Shown: positions 1-10,339, counted from the first letter of the stretch. The stretch is 64,000 nt of DNA from Vulcanimicrobiota bacterium (GCA_027459645.1 DAIDHQ010000028.1:1-64000), one strand, 5' to 3'. Program-made: numbers and translations. Notes: generated from the sequence alone by a model not told the origin.

Positions 1-125
1 GGTGCGGCAAACGCGCCAAAAGCCGCGACTTTTGCGAGACAATCGAGCGCGAACGCTCGAATCGGGCGCCATTGTTCGAAGCTTTCACCATCAGCATTCC
101 GGCGCGCGGCGCTAACCTTCAAATT

Positions 126-332
126 TCAGAGTCGCCCTAGCGAAATGGCGTCGTTGCGGTCGAGACATGCGCGCAGATAATCCTCGGACGGTTGCCGAGC
201 GCCGCACGTCTCAACGCCTTCACACGCAACCCTAAACATGGGGATCATCTCGCGCATAAAAGGCACCTCCGGTGTGTGCAGTTGACGGATGGTCCACGCT
301 CGCTCGTCCAAGACACTTCCCTTTTTGAACAC
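126..332 (-). pseudogene. N-terminal fragment of a GNAT acetyltransferase (AAC(3)-I-like)
   Basis: This 68-residue frame begins like GNAT acetyltransferases of the AAC(3)-I type: a 'TIRQL' beta strand, a helix containing 'MREMIPMFRVACEG', then 'SEDYLRACL'. It stops before the acetyl-CoA-binding motif, and I see no continuation in the 125 bases beyond the stop. A complete family member would be roughly 150-170 residues, so this is read as a decayed remnant. The match comes from remembered family patterns only, so the identity is tentative. Confidence 0.35.
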
Positions 333-412
333 GCGTCGGTTTGACCTGTAGCGACGCGGGGATCGGCCTTTTCGCGTGTAACCAGATGGACACGATGGCA
401 GGCAATCAATTG

Positions 413-1078
413 ATGCGCCTCCAGGCGGTGAGCCTGGTGGTCGCGATTTCAGTGCTGGCAGCCCCGCACATCGTTGATGCTCGTAGCGCGTCGCCGGTGC
501 TTACCTCGGCAGTGTGTAATAACCCGCCGATCATTCGCTCTTTGTCCAACATGGTAGCGCCGGCAACAGCTTTCACGACTCCGGAAAGGCGAGGTTACGC
601 GATCGCATCGGTCGCTGTCGACAGCCACGGACGAGCCATACAGGCACGTCTGCTGGTGCGCCGAGGCAATCCGCAGCTCGATGCCGCGACCACTGTAGCT
701 CTCCGAAGTTCCACCTACGAGCCGGCGCAAAGGCGGTGCGTTGCCGTCTCCGGGACGCTGGCCGTGTACGTAACATTCATCCCGCGGGCGATCAGCATAG
801 CCAATCCGTGCGATCACCCCCCTCTGAAAATCGTTACGTCTGTGCCTGCTTTCCCGGAAGAACGCCTTCCCAAGTCCCCCGTTGACGTGCCGATTCGTGT
901 AACGCTCAATACGATCGGAAAAGTCGTAGGCGTTCATCTCATAAAGGCGAGCCGTTTGAAAGACCTCGATGATATCGGGTTGGGCATGGCGCGTGGATCA
1001 TCGTACTTGCCCGCAGTTAGGAATTGCCGGCCGGTGACCGAGTCCGCCGCATTTAATTTTCACTTGTACCGTCGCTAA
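413..1078 (+). CDS. Secreted protein with two TonB C-terminal-like domains
   Basis: From the ATG at 413 the protein starts with a plausible signal peptide: MRLQ, a hydrophobic run VSLVVAISVLAA, then an A-rich cleavage zone. Upstream in-frame starts at 386, 395 and 341 would add a hydrophilic N-tail and are less likely. The mature part contains two similar modules, about residues 30-120 and 125-220. Each has a Cys near its start and a strand-turn-strand pattern (a 'VDSHGRAIQARLL' type hairpin, 'LDAATTVALRSSTYEPA') typical of TonB C-terminal or TonB-like folds. There is no proline-rich spacer or N-terminal membrane anchor as in true TonB, so it is probably a periplasmic or exported TonB-like protein. 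It lies 24 bp upstream of the small membrane protein at 1103 and may be co-transcribed with it. Confidence 0.6.
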   Translation: MRLQAVSLVVAISVLAAPHIVDARSASPVLTSAVCNNPPIIRSLSNMVAPATAFTTPERRGYAIASVAVDSHGRAIQARLLVRRGNPQLDAATTVALRSSTYEPAQRRCVAVSGTLAVYVTFIPRAISIANPCDHPPLKIVTSVPAFPEERLPKSPVDVPIRVTLNTIGKVVGVHLIKASRLKDLDDIGLGMARGSSYLPAVRNCRPVTESAAFNFHLYRR

Positions 1079-1102
1079 GGTAAAAACACAAGGAGCCATA
1101 GC

Positions 1103-1300
1103 ATGAATCCGTTCAATCCGTACAGCAGCATGATGGGCATGGGCTTCTCCGGACTGGCGTTGCTCGTCGTCTTTTGGTTCATCGCAACGTTGGTAACGGG
1201 CTACGTTCTCGGCCTCGGGATCTGGCTTGCAATGCCCGGCAGGCTCAAACGCTTGATTCGGATCTACTCGACCCAGCCGCCACAGCCACCCTCCGCCTAG
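1103..1300 (+). CDS. Small membrane protein, 65 aa, function unknown
   Basis: The frame is preceded by a good Shine-Dalgarno site (AAGGAG, 1090-1095) seven bases before the ATG. The product has a Met/Ser/Phe-rich N-terminus and one long hydrophobic segment (about residues 15-45, possibly a helical hairpin), followed by a basic patch 'GRLKRLIRIY' and a Pro/Gln-rich tail. This is the topology of a single-pass or re-entrant inner-membrane peptide. No family is recognised. Confidence 0.6.
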   Translation: MNPFNPYSSMMGMGFSGLALLVVFWFIATLVTGYVLGLGIWLAMPGRLKRLIRIYSTQPPQPPSA

Positions 1301-1403
1301 CCATCCGGTTGAGGCGTAACCGAATCGCGGCGTGCTAAAACAGCACGGTGCCGGACGCGCCACGCACTACACGTTGGTCCGCTAAAGGCTCGCCTTGTAG
1401 CCG

Positions 1404-3164
1404 TTAAACGTCGACGATGCTGCGATAGGCCTGTAACACATCGCGGCGCGTGACGATGCCGACCAGATGATCGCCCACGTCGACCACAGGCAGCAGCGGC
1501 GTCGAGGCTTCCGCCATGAGCGTCGCGGCGCGTTCGACGGTATCCTCGGGGCGCAAAAACTCCGTCGCCGTCCGCACGATCGTGTGCACCGGCTGCGCGC
1601 CGTTTCCCGACGACACGGCACTTGCGAGTTCCGCCGAGGTTACGATGCCGACGAAATGCTCGCCGTTGCAGACCGGCACCGCAAGTTCGCCCGCATCCGC
1701 ATCGCGCCGCACGATCTCGTCGATCGATTCGTTGAGTTGTGCGACGACCGGTGGTTTGCGCCCGACCGTTGCAACGTTGATGCGGCTCAAGAATCGCGGC
1801 CGGCGCACGCTCTGCCAATCGATTCCGCGTCGCAGCAATTTCTGTTCGTAGATCGTCGCGCCGAGGAACCTGCGCCCGAACAGCGTCGCAATAACAACGC
1901 ACACCATCAGCGGGAGAATAATCGTATAGTCGCTCGACATCTCGAAGACGATCATGATCGCCGTGATCGGCGCTTCCGCGGCCGCGGCGAAGACTGCGGC
2001 CATGCCGACCAGGCCGTACGCCGCGCCCGGTGCCGTCCAACTCGGGAACGCGTCGTGGATCAGCCGGCCGAAACCGTCGCCCAAGAACGCGCCGGTGAAG
2101 AGCGACGGTGCGAACACGCCGCCCGATCCACCGCCGCCCAACGTCAGCGACGTCGCAAGCGGCTTCATGAATGCAAGCGCGAAAGCGTGCGCGGCGGGAA
2201 CGTGACGGCTCAACACCGCTTGAATCGAATCATAACCGACGCCAAAAACCTGCGGAAACGCCAGACCGATCACGCCTACCGAACCGAAGCCGATCGCGCC
2301 CTTCGTCCATGCGGGCATCTTCAGCTTCTCGAACGCGTCCTCGAACCAGTAGAGCATGCGCACGAAGCCCGTCGCCCACGCTGCCGCAAGCAATCCGAGC
2401 ACCGCGTAAAACACCAGTTCGAACGGCGAGACCAATTGAAACGCCGATGCATCAAACGATGGATGGTTCCCCAAGAACGCGCGCCCGATGACGGCCGAAA
2501 GCACCGACGAAACGACGATCGCCGCAAACGATCGCGGCGCAAACTCGCCGAGAATCACCTCTGCGGCAAAGAACACGCCCCCGATCGGGGCGTTGAACGT
2601 CGCCGAAATGCCGGCGGCTGCTCCGCATGCGACGAGCGTGCGCGTAATTGGTGCCGGCGCGCGCGAAACTTGGCCGAGAACCGAACCGATCGTCGATCCA
2701 ATCTGCACGATCGGACCTTCACGCCCGCAGCTTCCGCCGAATCCAATCGACGTTGCCGAAGCGATCGCTTTGATCGCGATGATGCGCGGACGCATCTTTC
2801 CGCCGCGCAAGGCGACCGCTTCCATCACTTCGGGAACGCCGTGGCCTTTGGCTTCGGGAGCAAACCGCGTCGTGATCCACGCCGCAATGATGCCGCCGAC
2901 GGCCAACTGCAACACGATGGCGAGTGGGCCGAGAAATTTCAAGTGACCGCCGATCCCGCTAAACGCCAGCCACGTTTCCAGCAGGATTAGCTTGCGGAAC
3001 AACACCGCGCCGAGGCCGCCGCCGATCCCGGCCAGCACGGCCGCTGCGATCAGAAACGAACTCTGCGAAATATAGAACGAGCCGATACGCAACGCGTACC
3101 GCCCGTCACGCAAAACGCACGAAACGTTTCCGAAGAGCTTGGTAAAGGTTTCCGAACGTGTCAA
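1404..3164 (-). CDS. clcA: CLC-family chloride channel/antiporter with C-terminal CBS pair
   Basis: The 586-residue protein has the CLC signature loops: 'GGSCGREGPIVQIG' near residue 150 with the gating glutamate in GREGP, and 'GGGGSGGVFAPSLF' around residue 345 with the GxFxP motif. About ten hydrophobic segments lie between residues 30 and 430. The last 130 residues form a tandem CBS domain of the nucleotide-binding regulatory type. It probably moves chloride across the inner membrane, perhaps as a Cl-/H+ exchanger. The frame opens with TTG at 3164, which overlaps the purF stop in a TTGA configuration. This suggests translational coupling to purF, an unusual partner. A start further inside cannot be excluded. 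Confidence 0.9.
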   Translation of the reverse strand: MTRSETFTKLFGNVSCVLRDGRYALRIGSFYISQSSFLIAAAVLAGIGGGLGAVLFRKLILLETWLAFSGIGGHLKFLGPLAIVLQLAVGGIIAAWITTRFAPEAKGHGVPEVMEAVALRGGKMRPRIIAIKAIASATSIGFGGSCGREGPIVQIGSTIGSVLGQVSRAPAPITRTLVACGAAAGISATFNAPIGGVFFAAEVILGEFAPRSFAAIVVSSVLSAVIGRAFLGNHPSFDASAFQLVSPFELVFYAVLGLLAAAWATGFVRMLYWFEDAFEKLKMPAWTKGAIGFGSVGVIGLAFPQVFGVGYDSIQAVLSRHVPAAHAFALAFMKPLATSLTLGGGGSGGVFAPSLFTGAFLGDGFGRLIHDAFPSWTAPGAAYGLVGMAAVFAAAAEAPITAIMIVFEMSSDYTIILPLMVCVVIATLFGRRFLGATIYEQKLLRRGIDWQSVRRPRFLSRINVATVGRKPPVVAQLNESIDEIVRRDADAGELAVPVCNGEHFVGIVTSAELASAVSSGNGAQPVHTIVRTATEFLRPEDTVERAATLMAEASTPLLPVVDVGDHLVGIVTRRDVLQAYRSIVDV

Positions 3165-4531
3165 CCCGCGACGGCTCGCGTCTCGTGAGCGGCGGGAACG
3201 TTCGGATATTCACCCGTTAGGCAGCCGAGGCACATCTCGTCGCCTTTGCGTCCGCTCGCAGCGACGAGACCGGCCAAGCTCAGGTAGCCGAGCGAATCCG
3301 CGCCCGTCTTCTGCCGAATTTGATCGACGGTGTAATTCGCGGCGATCAACTCGTCGTACGTCGCCATATCGACGCCGAGGTAACACGGATGCTTGATCGG
3401 CGGCGAGGTGATGCGCAGATGCACTTCTTTCGCACCGGCTTCGCGCAACAGACTGACGATGCGCGGCGTCGTCGTGCCGCGTACGATCGAATCGTCGACG
3501 ACCACGACGCGCTGTCCGCGCAGATTTTCGATCACGGGATTGAACTTCAACTGCACGCCGCGCGCGCGCATGCCTTGATCCGGACTGATGAACGTGCGCC
3601 CGATATAGCGATTCTTGATCAGCCCTTCCACGTACGGTAATCCGCTCTCCGAGGCGTAGCCGATGCCGCCCGGCACGGCGGAATCCGGAATCGCCATCAC
3701 GACGTCGGCGTCTACCGGATGTTCCTTGGCAAGCTGCTTGCCCATTTCGTAGCGCGCCATGTAGATCGATCGCCCGTTCAGCGTGGAATCGGGCCGCGCG
3801 AAATAGATGTATTCGAACATGCACATCGCCGGATGCGCGGATTCATTCACGATCTTGTGCGATTCCATGCCGGCGCTCGTAACGCGAATCACTTCGCCCG
3901 GTTCCACTTCGCGCATGTACGTTGCGCCGATCGTCGGCAGCGCGCACGATTCCGATGCGACCGCATAGCCGCCGTCGGCAAACTTTCCGATGCAGAGCGG
4001 CCGCACGCCCCACGGATCGCGAAACGCGTAGAGTTCGTCTTTCGTGCACAGCACGATCGAATACGCACCGCGCGCAACCTTCAAGACGCGCGTGATGCGA
4101 TCGAGCATCGATCCGTTCGCCTCAACGATCGTCTTGGCCATCACTTCGGAATCGGAGGTCGCTTGCAGCGTCGTCGTCGGTGCGAGCGCTTCGCGCAGCT
4201 CGTCGGTATTGGTCAGATTGCCGTTGTGCGCGAACGCGAAATCGCCGATCTCGGTCGATTCCAGGAGCGGCTGGGCGTTGACCACGACCGAGGAACCGGT
4301 CGTCGAATAGCGCGTGTGGCCGACCGCGACATAGCCGGAGAGCTGCCCAAGCAGCTCTTCATCGAAAATCGCGCCGATGAGGCCCATGTCTTTGTGCGAG
4401 CGGATGGTACCGCCGTCGGCAGCCGCAATTCCGGCCGATTCTTGGCCGCGATGTTGCAACGCGTAGAGCCCAAAATACGCGAGGCGTGCTGCATCACGCC
4501 CCGGCGCAAAAATTCCCGTAATCCCGCACAT
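3161..4531 (-). CDS. purF: Amidophosphoribosyltransferase
   Basis: Catalyses the first committed step of purine synthesis, from PRPP and glutamine to phosphoribosylamine. The start is set at the ATG giving MCGITGIF, because the Cys after the initiator Met is the N-terminal nucleophile of the glutaminase domain; the frame itself extends to 4555. An Ntn glutaminase domain (about residues 1-230, with 'LQHRGQESAGI' and 'GHTRYST') is followed by a type I phosphoribosyltransferase domain with the PRPP loop 'VVVVDDSIVRGTTT'. Four Cys near the C-terminus and elsewhere could support an Fe-S cluster as in the Bacillus-type enzyme, but I did not verify this. The length of 456 residues is normal for the family. 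Confidence 0.97.
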   Translation of the reverse strand: MCGITGIFAPGRDAARLAYFGLYALQHRGQESAGIAAADGGTIRSHKDMGLIGAIFDEELLGQLSGYVAVGHTRYSTTGSSVVVNAQPLLESTEIGDFAFAHNGNLTNTDELREALAPTTTLQATSDSEVMAKTIVEANGSMLDRITRVLKVARGAYSIVLCTKDELYAFRDPWGVRPLCIGKFADGGYAVASESCALPTIGATYMREVEPGEVIRVTSAGMESHKIVNESAHPAMCMFEYIYFARPDSTLNGRSIYMARYEMGKQLAKEHPVDADVVMAIPDSAVPGGIGYASESGLPYVEGLIKNRYIGRTFISPDQGMRARGVQLKFNPVIENLRGQRVVVVDDSIVRGTTTPRIVSLLREAGAKEVHLRITSPPIKHPCYLGVDMATYDELIAANYTVDQIRQKTGADSLGYLSLAGLVAASGRKGDEMCLGCLTGEYPNVPAAHETRAVAG

Positions 4532-4582
4532 GGTCCGTTCCACCCATTCTAACATCCGAACGGGTGTTCCGGCTTCACGACT

Positions 4583-5254
4583 TTAGTCGTTCGAGCGCCG
4601 GGAGCCCCCCGTGATCTGCAGGATCGCCAAAAAGATGTTGACCGCGTCCAGGTAGATCTGCACGGCCATCTGCACCGGCGTATAGCCGTCGCCGCCCGCG
4701 CGGATTCGCGCGAAATCGATGAAGACCAAGCCGGTAAAAATCACCAGCACGCCCCACGAATAGATCGTGGGCGAGATGAAGTGGAAGAACATCGAGGCGA
4801 TGCCGGCCACGATCAGCAGCAGCAACGCGCCCATTAGCCAGCCCTGGAAGCGCCGCAGGTCCAGGCCCGTGGCATACACGATCGCGCCGACCGCGAACAT
4901 GCCCAGACCCGTCGTTAGCGCCGCGTTATAGACGATCGCCGGCCCGTCCAGGTGCGCGTACGTCGTGACGATGGGCGAAATCGCGAGCCCTTCGAGAAAG
5001 GTGAATGCGTAGAACAGCAGCAGCGAGAGCGCACTGTTCGCGCGGGTCGCGTTGATCGCGAAGAGCAGAATGAAGGCCCCGAAGAACGCTATCCAGCTCA
5101 AGCCGCCGATCGAATTCCCGAAGAGGTAGACGGCGAGCGCACTGATGCACATGCCCAGCGCCGTAATGCCGAGCACTTGGCCAAGCATCGACTGCGGCTT
5201 GACCGCGGTGCCCGGTCCGGCGCCGTAGGGTGAGGGTTGAAAACGATAAGCCAT
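4583..5254 (-). CDS. Bax inhibitor-1/YccA family membrane protein
   Basis: A 223-residue polytopic protein with seven hydrophobic segments and a short Pro/Gly-rich cytosolic N-tail. The family features are visible: 'TRANSALSLLLFYAFTFLEGLAISPI' in the middle (given as a loose pattern) and the C-terminal 'VIFTGLVFIDFARI' helix followed by 'YLDAVNIFLAILQI'. Bacterial members are implicated in calcium leak and membrane proteostasis. The gene is 50 bp upstream of purF on the same strand and 80 bp from the divergent radical SAM gene. Confidence 0.88.
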   Translation of the reverse strand: MAYRFQPSPYGAGPGTAVKPQSMLGQVLGITALGMCISALAVYLFGNSIGGLSWIAFFGAFILLFAINATRANSALSLLLFYAFTFLEGLAISPIVTTYAHLDGPAIVYNAALTTGLGMFAVGAIVYATGLDLRRFQGWLMGALLLLIVAGIASMFFHFISPTIYSWGVLVIFTGLVFIDFARIRAGGDGYTPVQMAVQIYLDAVNIFLAILQITGGSRRSND

Positions 5255-5296
5255 ATCGTTAAATACTAACCTCCGGGCGGCTCATAGGTTACGCCC

Positions 5297-5325
5297 TTGC
5301 GTATCGAACATATGTTCGCTATAGT
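5297..5325 (+). promoter_or_regulatory. Sigma-70-type promoter containing a LexA (SOS) box
   Basis: A -35 TTGCGT (5297-5302) and a -10 TATAGT (5320-5325) are separated by exactly 17 bp. Inside the spacer lies CGAACATATGTTCG (5305-5318), a perfect palindrome that fits the Gram-positive-type LexA consensus CGAACRNRYGTTYG. Transcription would start around 5332-5335, at or next to the ATG at 5335, so the mRNA is leaderless or nearly so. Repressor binding there would block the polymerase directly. Confidence 0.8.
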
Positions 5326-5334
5326 AGAACGACG

Positions 5335-6228
5335 ATGCGCGGCGTCGAGGTAATCGAACAAACGGCCAAAAGCGTGCTCAATGCCGTCCGCGGCATGCCC
5401 TTTGGCTGGTCGATCAATCCCTATCGAGGCTGCTATCACCAGTGCCGCTTCTGCTACGCCCGGCGCACGCACACCTATCTGGAAGCCGACGGCAGCACCC
5501 AATGGGGCTCGCGCATCTACGTCAAGGTCAACGCTGCCGCCGTCGTCCGCACCGAAGTCGCCGCACGCTCCTGGAAGCACGAGAAGGTCACGATCGGGAC
5601 CGCCACCGATCCCTATCAGCCGCTCGAAGGCCGCTACCGCATCACGCGCGGCATCCTTGAAGCGCTGCGCGACTATCCCACGCCCGCCGGCATCATTACC
5701 CGCTCGCCCTTGATCGTTCGCGATATCGACGTGCTGCAATCGCTCGCGCGCGTCGCGGGCGTCAGCGTCTCCGTCAGCATCGCCACGCTCGACGAAACGC
5801 TCGCTCGGGAACTGGAGCCCACGGTTGCGCCGCCGCGCCAACGTCTACGCGCCGTTCGCATGCTGGCCGAAGCCGGCATCGACGTCAGCGTCGCGCTCGC
5901 GCCGATTCTTCCGCAGATCAACGACAGCGCCGAATCGATCGAAGCCGTGGTTCGTGCCGCGCGCGATGCCGGCGCGCGCCGCGTTTGGCACAACACGCTC
6001 AATCTGCACGACGTCACGCGCGACGAATTCTTTCGCTACCTTCGCGAATCGCATCCGGCCATGCTCGCAACCTACGCGCAGATGTATCGCGGAAAATATG
6101 CGCCGCGCGCCGTCTCGGACGCCATCGACGAACGCGTGCGCGCAGTTCGATCCAGCACCCACGAAACGCACTTCCCGCGCATCGTCACCGTCCAACCGCT
6201 GCAGCTTGCCCTCGCCCTGTCGTCGTGA
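5335..6228 (+). CDS. Radical SAM protein of the spore-photoproduct-lyase-like (Rv2578c) group
   Basis: A 297-residue protein with the radical SAM cluster motif CxxxCxxC at about residues 35-42 ('GCYHQCRFCYAR'), preceded by 'SINPYRGC' as in SplB/Rv2578c-type proteins. The TIM-barrel strands follow, for example 'VTIGTATDPYQPLEGRYRIT' and 'VSVALAPILPQIND'. SPL itself repairs a UV-induced thymine dimer; the substrate of this subgroup is not known to me. The LexA-box promoter immediately upstream supports a role in DNA damage tolerance. No Shine-Dalgarno is present, which fits a leaderless start. Confidence 0.85.
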   Translation: MRGVEVIEQTAKSVLNAVRGMPFGWSINPYRGCYHQCRFCYARRTHTYLEADGSTQWGSRIYVKVNAAAVVRTEVAARSWKHEKVTIGTATDPYQPLEGRYRITRGILEALRDYPTPAGIITRSPLIVRDIDVLQSLARVAGVSVSVSIATLDETLARELEPTVAPPRQRLRAVRMLAEAGIDVSVALAPILPQINDSAESIEAVVRAARDAGARRVWHNTLNLHDVTRDEFFRYLRESHPAMLATYAQMYRGKYAPRAVSDAIDERVRAVRSSTHETHFPRIVTVQPLQLALALSS

Positions 6229-6233
6229 GCCTG

Positions 6234-6290
6234 TGTCATCCTGAGCGGAGCGGTTTCGCGAAGCGAAACTCGCGCAGACGAAGGACCGCT
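6234..6290. repeat. 'TCATCCTGAGC' intergenic repeat with hairpin
   Basis: The gap between the convergent radical SAM and purD genes holds a TGTCATCCTGAGCGGAGC unit followed by the hairpin GTTTCGC-gaa-GCGAAAC (6253-6269). Related units occur at 21,281-21,375, 51,173-51,215 and 60,262-60,310. The hairpin may serve as a bidirectional terminator, though no clear U-tract follows. Confidence 0.7.
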
Positions 6291-6294
6291 ACGC

Positions 6295-7569
6295 TTACTT
6301 CAATGCCGCAATGTCGGTGCGATACGTCAACTGCGTCGTGCCGATTTTTGCGGCGAGCGTGCGAACCGCGTCGTAGGCGCTCGCGCGCGCGTCGGCGATG
6401 GTCTCACCGAGTGCGGTGACGGTAAGGACACGTCCGCCGCCGGTTGAAACGCCGCCGTCTTCGAGCGTACTGCCGCCCCAAAACGCTTGCGAGCCCTCGG
6501 GCAGCGACACGTCGGGATTGAGGTGTTTCAGCGCGGTGTTCGCGCGAGGATACTCGTTCGTCGCCAGCACCACGCCCACGCACGCGTTCGGTGAAAGCGT
6601 CGCCGTGCTCACGTCCATCGCGCCGTCGGCGCACGAATAGAGCAGCGCGGCGACGTCGCCGTTCAAACGCGGCATCAGCACTTGCGTTTCCGGATCACCG
6701 AAGCGCACGTTGAATTCGATCACGTACGGACCGTCATCGGTCCACATCAGCCCGCAGTACAGCACGCCGATGTAGGTCTCGCTCTCAGCCAGCAGCCCGC
6801 GCAGCACGGGCGCCAGAATGCGCTCGCGCACCTGATCGTACATGTCGCTCGGAAAGTCGAACGGCGGCGAATACGCGCCCATGCCGCCGGTGTTGGGTCC
6901 GGTATCGCCGTCGCCCGCGCGCTTGTAGTCGCACGCCGCTGCCAGCGGCACCATCGCCCGCCCGTCGGCGAGAGCGAAGACGCTCACCTCGCGGCCGCGT
7001 AACCGCTCCTCCAACAGCACGTCACTGCCGCCGCCGGGAATGCGGTTGTTCGCATACCAGTCGTTCAGCACGGCACGCGCTTCTTCGACCGTGTCGCACA
7101 CCACGACGCCTTTGCCCGCGGCCAAACCGTCGGCTTTAACGACGACGCCTTCGCCGATCCATTCGTCGAGCGCCGCCATCGCGGTCGATTTCGAATGCAC
7201 GATCACCGCGCGCGCGGTCGGAACGCCGTGGCGCTCCATGAACCGCTTCGAAAACACTTTGCTCGATTCCAGACGGCCGCCGGAACGATTCGGTCCGAAG
7301 ACGCGAATGCCGGCATCGCGCAATTTGTCGCCGACGCCCGCGGCAATCGCCGACTCGGGGCCAAGCACGACCAAATCGATCTTCTCCGCCACGACGCGCT
7401 CCAGAATCGCTTTGCCGTCCGTCGCCGCCACGTCGGGCCAGTTCGTCGCGCGCGACGCCGTACCGGCGTTGCCCGGCGCGCAAAAGATCGCTTCGCATGA
7501 CGCCGATTGCGCGAGCCGCCACACCAGCGCGTCTTCCCGCGCCCCATTCCCAACAACAAGTATTCGCAT
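6295..7569 (-). CDS. purD: Phosphoribosylamine-glycine ligase (GARS)
   Basis: An ATP-grasp ligase that makes glycinamide ribonucleotide, step two of purine synthesis. The 424 residues match family length. The N-terminus 'MRILVVGNGAREDALVWRL' is the PurD N-domain (GGREH in most homologues, here NGARED). The ATP-grasp lid 'VVKADGLAAGKGVVV' and the 'GGMGAYSPP' and 'EFNVRFGDPETQ' motifs are intact. It lies downstream of guaA on the same strand, separated by 123 bp that contain a hairpin repeat. Confidence 0.96.
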   Translation of the reverse strand: MRILVVGNGAREDALVWRLAQSASCEAIFCAPGNAGTASRATNWPDVAATDGKAILERVVAEKIDLVVLGPESAIAAGVGDKLRDAGIRVFGPNRSGGRLESSKVFSKRFMERHGVPTARAVIVHSKSTAMAALDEWIGEGVVVKADGLAAGKGVVVCDTVEEARAVLNDWYANNRIPGGGSDVLLEERLRGREVSVFALADGRAMVPLAAACDYKRAGDGDTGPNTGGMGAYSPPFDFPSDMYDQVRERILAPVLRGLLAESETYIGVLYCGLMWTDDGPYVIEFNVRFGDPETQVLMPRLNGDVAALLYSCADGAMDVSTATLSPNACVGVVLATNEYPRANTALKHLNPDVSLPEGSQAFWGGSTLEDGGVSTGGGRVLTVTALGETIADARASAYDAVRTLAAKIGTTQLTYRTDIAALK

Positions 7570-7602
7570 GAACGTGTTTATTCTTTTTCTCTAAAATAGT
7601 TA

Positions 7603-7666
7603 GGCGCGAGGAAGTGCAGCAGGAGCGACGGCACGACGCCGTCGCGAGGAGCGGCCGCAAAGCGAA
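7603..7666 (+). repeat. Dispersed covarying-hairpin repeat, copy A
   Basis: On the plus strand a conserved left flank (GAGGAAGTGCAGCAGGAGC) is followed by a stem GACGGC-acgac-GCCGTC closed by GC/GC, then the right flank GCGAGGAGCGGCCGC. Copies B (21,397-21,500) and C (15,497-15,600) share the flanks but have different, compensated stems. It sits between guaA and purD. Confidence 0.75.
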
Positions 7667-7692
7667 CGGCATACGAACGAGCAGAGCAAAAG

Positions 7693-9237
<1,545 letters not shown>

Positions 9238-9280
9238 GGAGGCGCTCTGTTCGGCTCCCGCTCGCCCGCCTCTTGCGTCC

Positions 9281-9823
9281 TTAGCGCCCGGCTTCTTGGG
9301 CGACCTTGATGGCCTCGTCGTAGTCGGGCTCCTGGGTCAGCTCGGGGACGAGCTGGACGTACCGGACGGTCTTGTCCTTGCCGATCACCACGATCGCGCG
9401 CGCCAGCAGGCCGTTTTCCTTCGCGCGCAAGCCATAGTCGTAGCCGAAGCGTAAATCGCGGTAGTCCGAGAGCATGCCGAGCTTGACGTCGCCTTCGTTG
9501 CCGCACCAGCGCGCTTGCGCGAACGGAAGATCCATACTGACGACGTAGGCCTTCACGTTGCCCAGTTCCGAGATGCGCGTGTTGAACGTGTGCGATTCGG
9601 TCGAGCACACGCCGGTATCGAGCGAGGGCACGGTGATGAGCATCACGGCGTTCTTGCCCTGATCGGTGAGATCGTCGAGCGTCTTCACGCTAAAATCACC
9701 GGCGGTCAAATGCACCTCGGGCGCGGCTGCGCCCACGCGCAGTTCGGGGCCTTGCAGCGTCAGCGGATTTCCGCGAACCGTCAGTTTTCCGGTGCGTTCT
9801 TCGGGCATCGTTTGCGTGGTCAT
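9281..9823 (-). CDS. tpx: Thiol peroxidase (Tpx, atypical 2-Cys peroxiredoxin)
   Basis: The peroxiredoxin fold shows the peroxidatic Cys in '[16 protein letters not shown]' (about residue 72) and the resolving Cys in '[11 protein letters not shown]' (about residue 106). This spacing is characteristic of Tpx. It reduces H2O2 and alkyl hydroperoxides with thioredoxin as electron donor in the cytoplasm. The 180 residues include a short N-terminal extension compared with the E. coli enzyme. It is encoded just upstream of guaA. Confidence 0.95.
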   Translation of the reverse strand: MTTQTMPEERTGKLTVRGNPLTLQGPELRVGAAAPEVHLTAGDFSVKTLDDLTDQGKNAVMLITVPSLDTGVCSTESHTFNTRISELGNVKAYVVSMDLPFAQARWCGNEGDVKLGMLSDYRDLRFGYDYGLRAKENGLLARAIVVIGKDKTVRYVQLVPELTQEPDYDEAIKVAQEAGR

Positions 9824-9852
9824 CGTTCCTCCAATTCGCTCCGCATAAAAAG

Positions 9853-9882
9853 AATGAGGCCCGCAAAGTTGCGGGCCTCATT
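9853..9882 (-). terminator. Rho-independent terminator after the zinc-ribbon gene
   Basis: A perfect 14-bp stem (9853-9866 with 9869-9882, two-base loop) is followed on the minus strand by a T-rich tract (TTCTTTTT). It lies 20 bp past the stop of the gene at 9903-10,229 and before tpx. Confidence 0.85.
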
Positions 9883-9902
9883 TCCGATATTCCTATCGCT
9901 AG

Positions 9903-10229
9903 TTAGCGATACGACGGACGCGACTGGAAGCAGTCGCGGCAGTACACCGGTTTGTCACCGCGCGGTTGGAACGGAACTTCCGCGACGCCGCCGCACTGGC
10001 TGCACGTTGCACGGAACATTTCACGCTGCTGGCCGCCACCGCCGCCGCCGAAGCCGCCACGGCTGCCGCCGCCACGACCACCGCCGGCCGCCTTACGCGC
10101 CGCACGGCAATCCGGGCAACGGTTCGGCTTGTTGGCAAAGCCTTTCATCGCGTAGAACTCTTGTTCTCCGGCGGAAAACGTGAACTGACGCGCACAATCG
10201 ACGCAGTTCAAATATTCATCTTGGTACAT
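9903..10229 (-). CDS. CxxC zinc-ribbon protein with Gly/Arg-rich linker
   Basis: A 108-residue protein with two CxxC/CxxC zinc-ribbon halves. The N-terminal half is 'CVDC...FSAGEQEFYAMKG...CPDC' (probable-zinc-ribbon type). The C-terminal half is 'CSQCG...FQPRGDKPVYCRDC' (CxxC_CxxC_SSSS-like), ending in RPSYR. An RGG-like stretch rich in Gly/Arg (about residues 47-70) joins them, suggesting nucleic-acid binding. A paralogue with the same architecture but no Gly-rich linker is at 27,172-27,468. Molecular function is unknown. Confidence 0.85.
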   Translation of the reverse strand: MYQDEYLNCVDCARQFTFSAGEQEFYAMKGFANKPNRCPDCRAARKAAGGGRGGGSRGGFGGGGGGQQREMFRATCSQCGGVAEVPFQPRGDKPVYCRDCFQSRPSYR

Positions 10230-10339
10230 TTGGGAAACGAGGACTCCTCGATTACGTAGTGTTCATTGATCTCGGAATCGACTCGTTTAGCCCATCTCTT
10301 GGGAACCAGACCGCGAAACCTTGACGAGTGGAGCCTATC

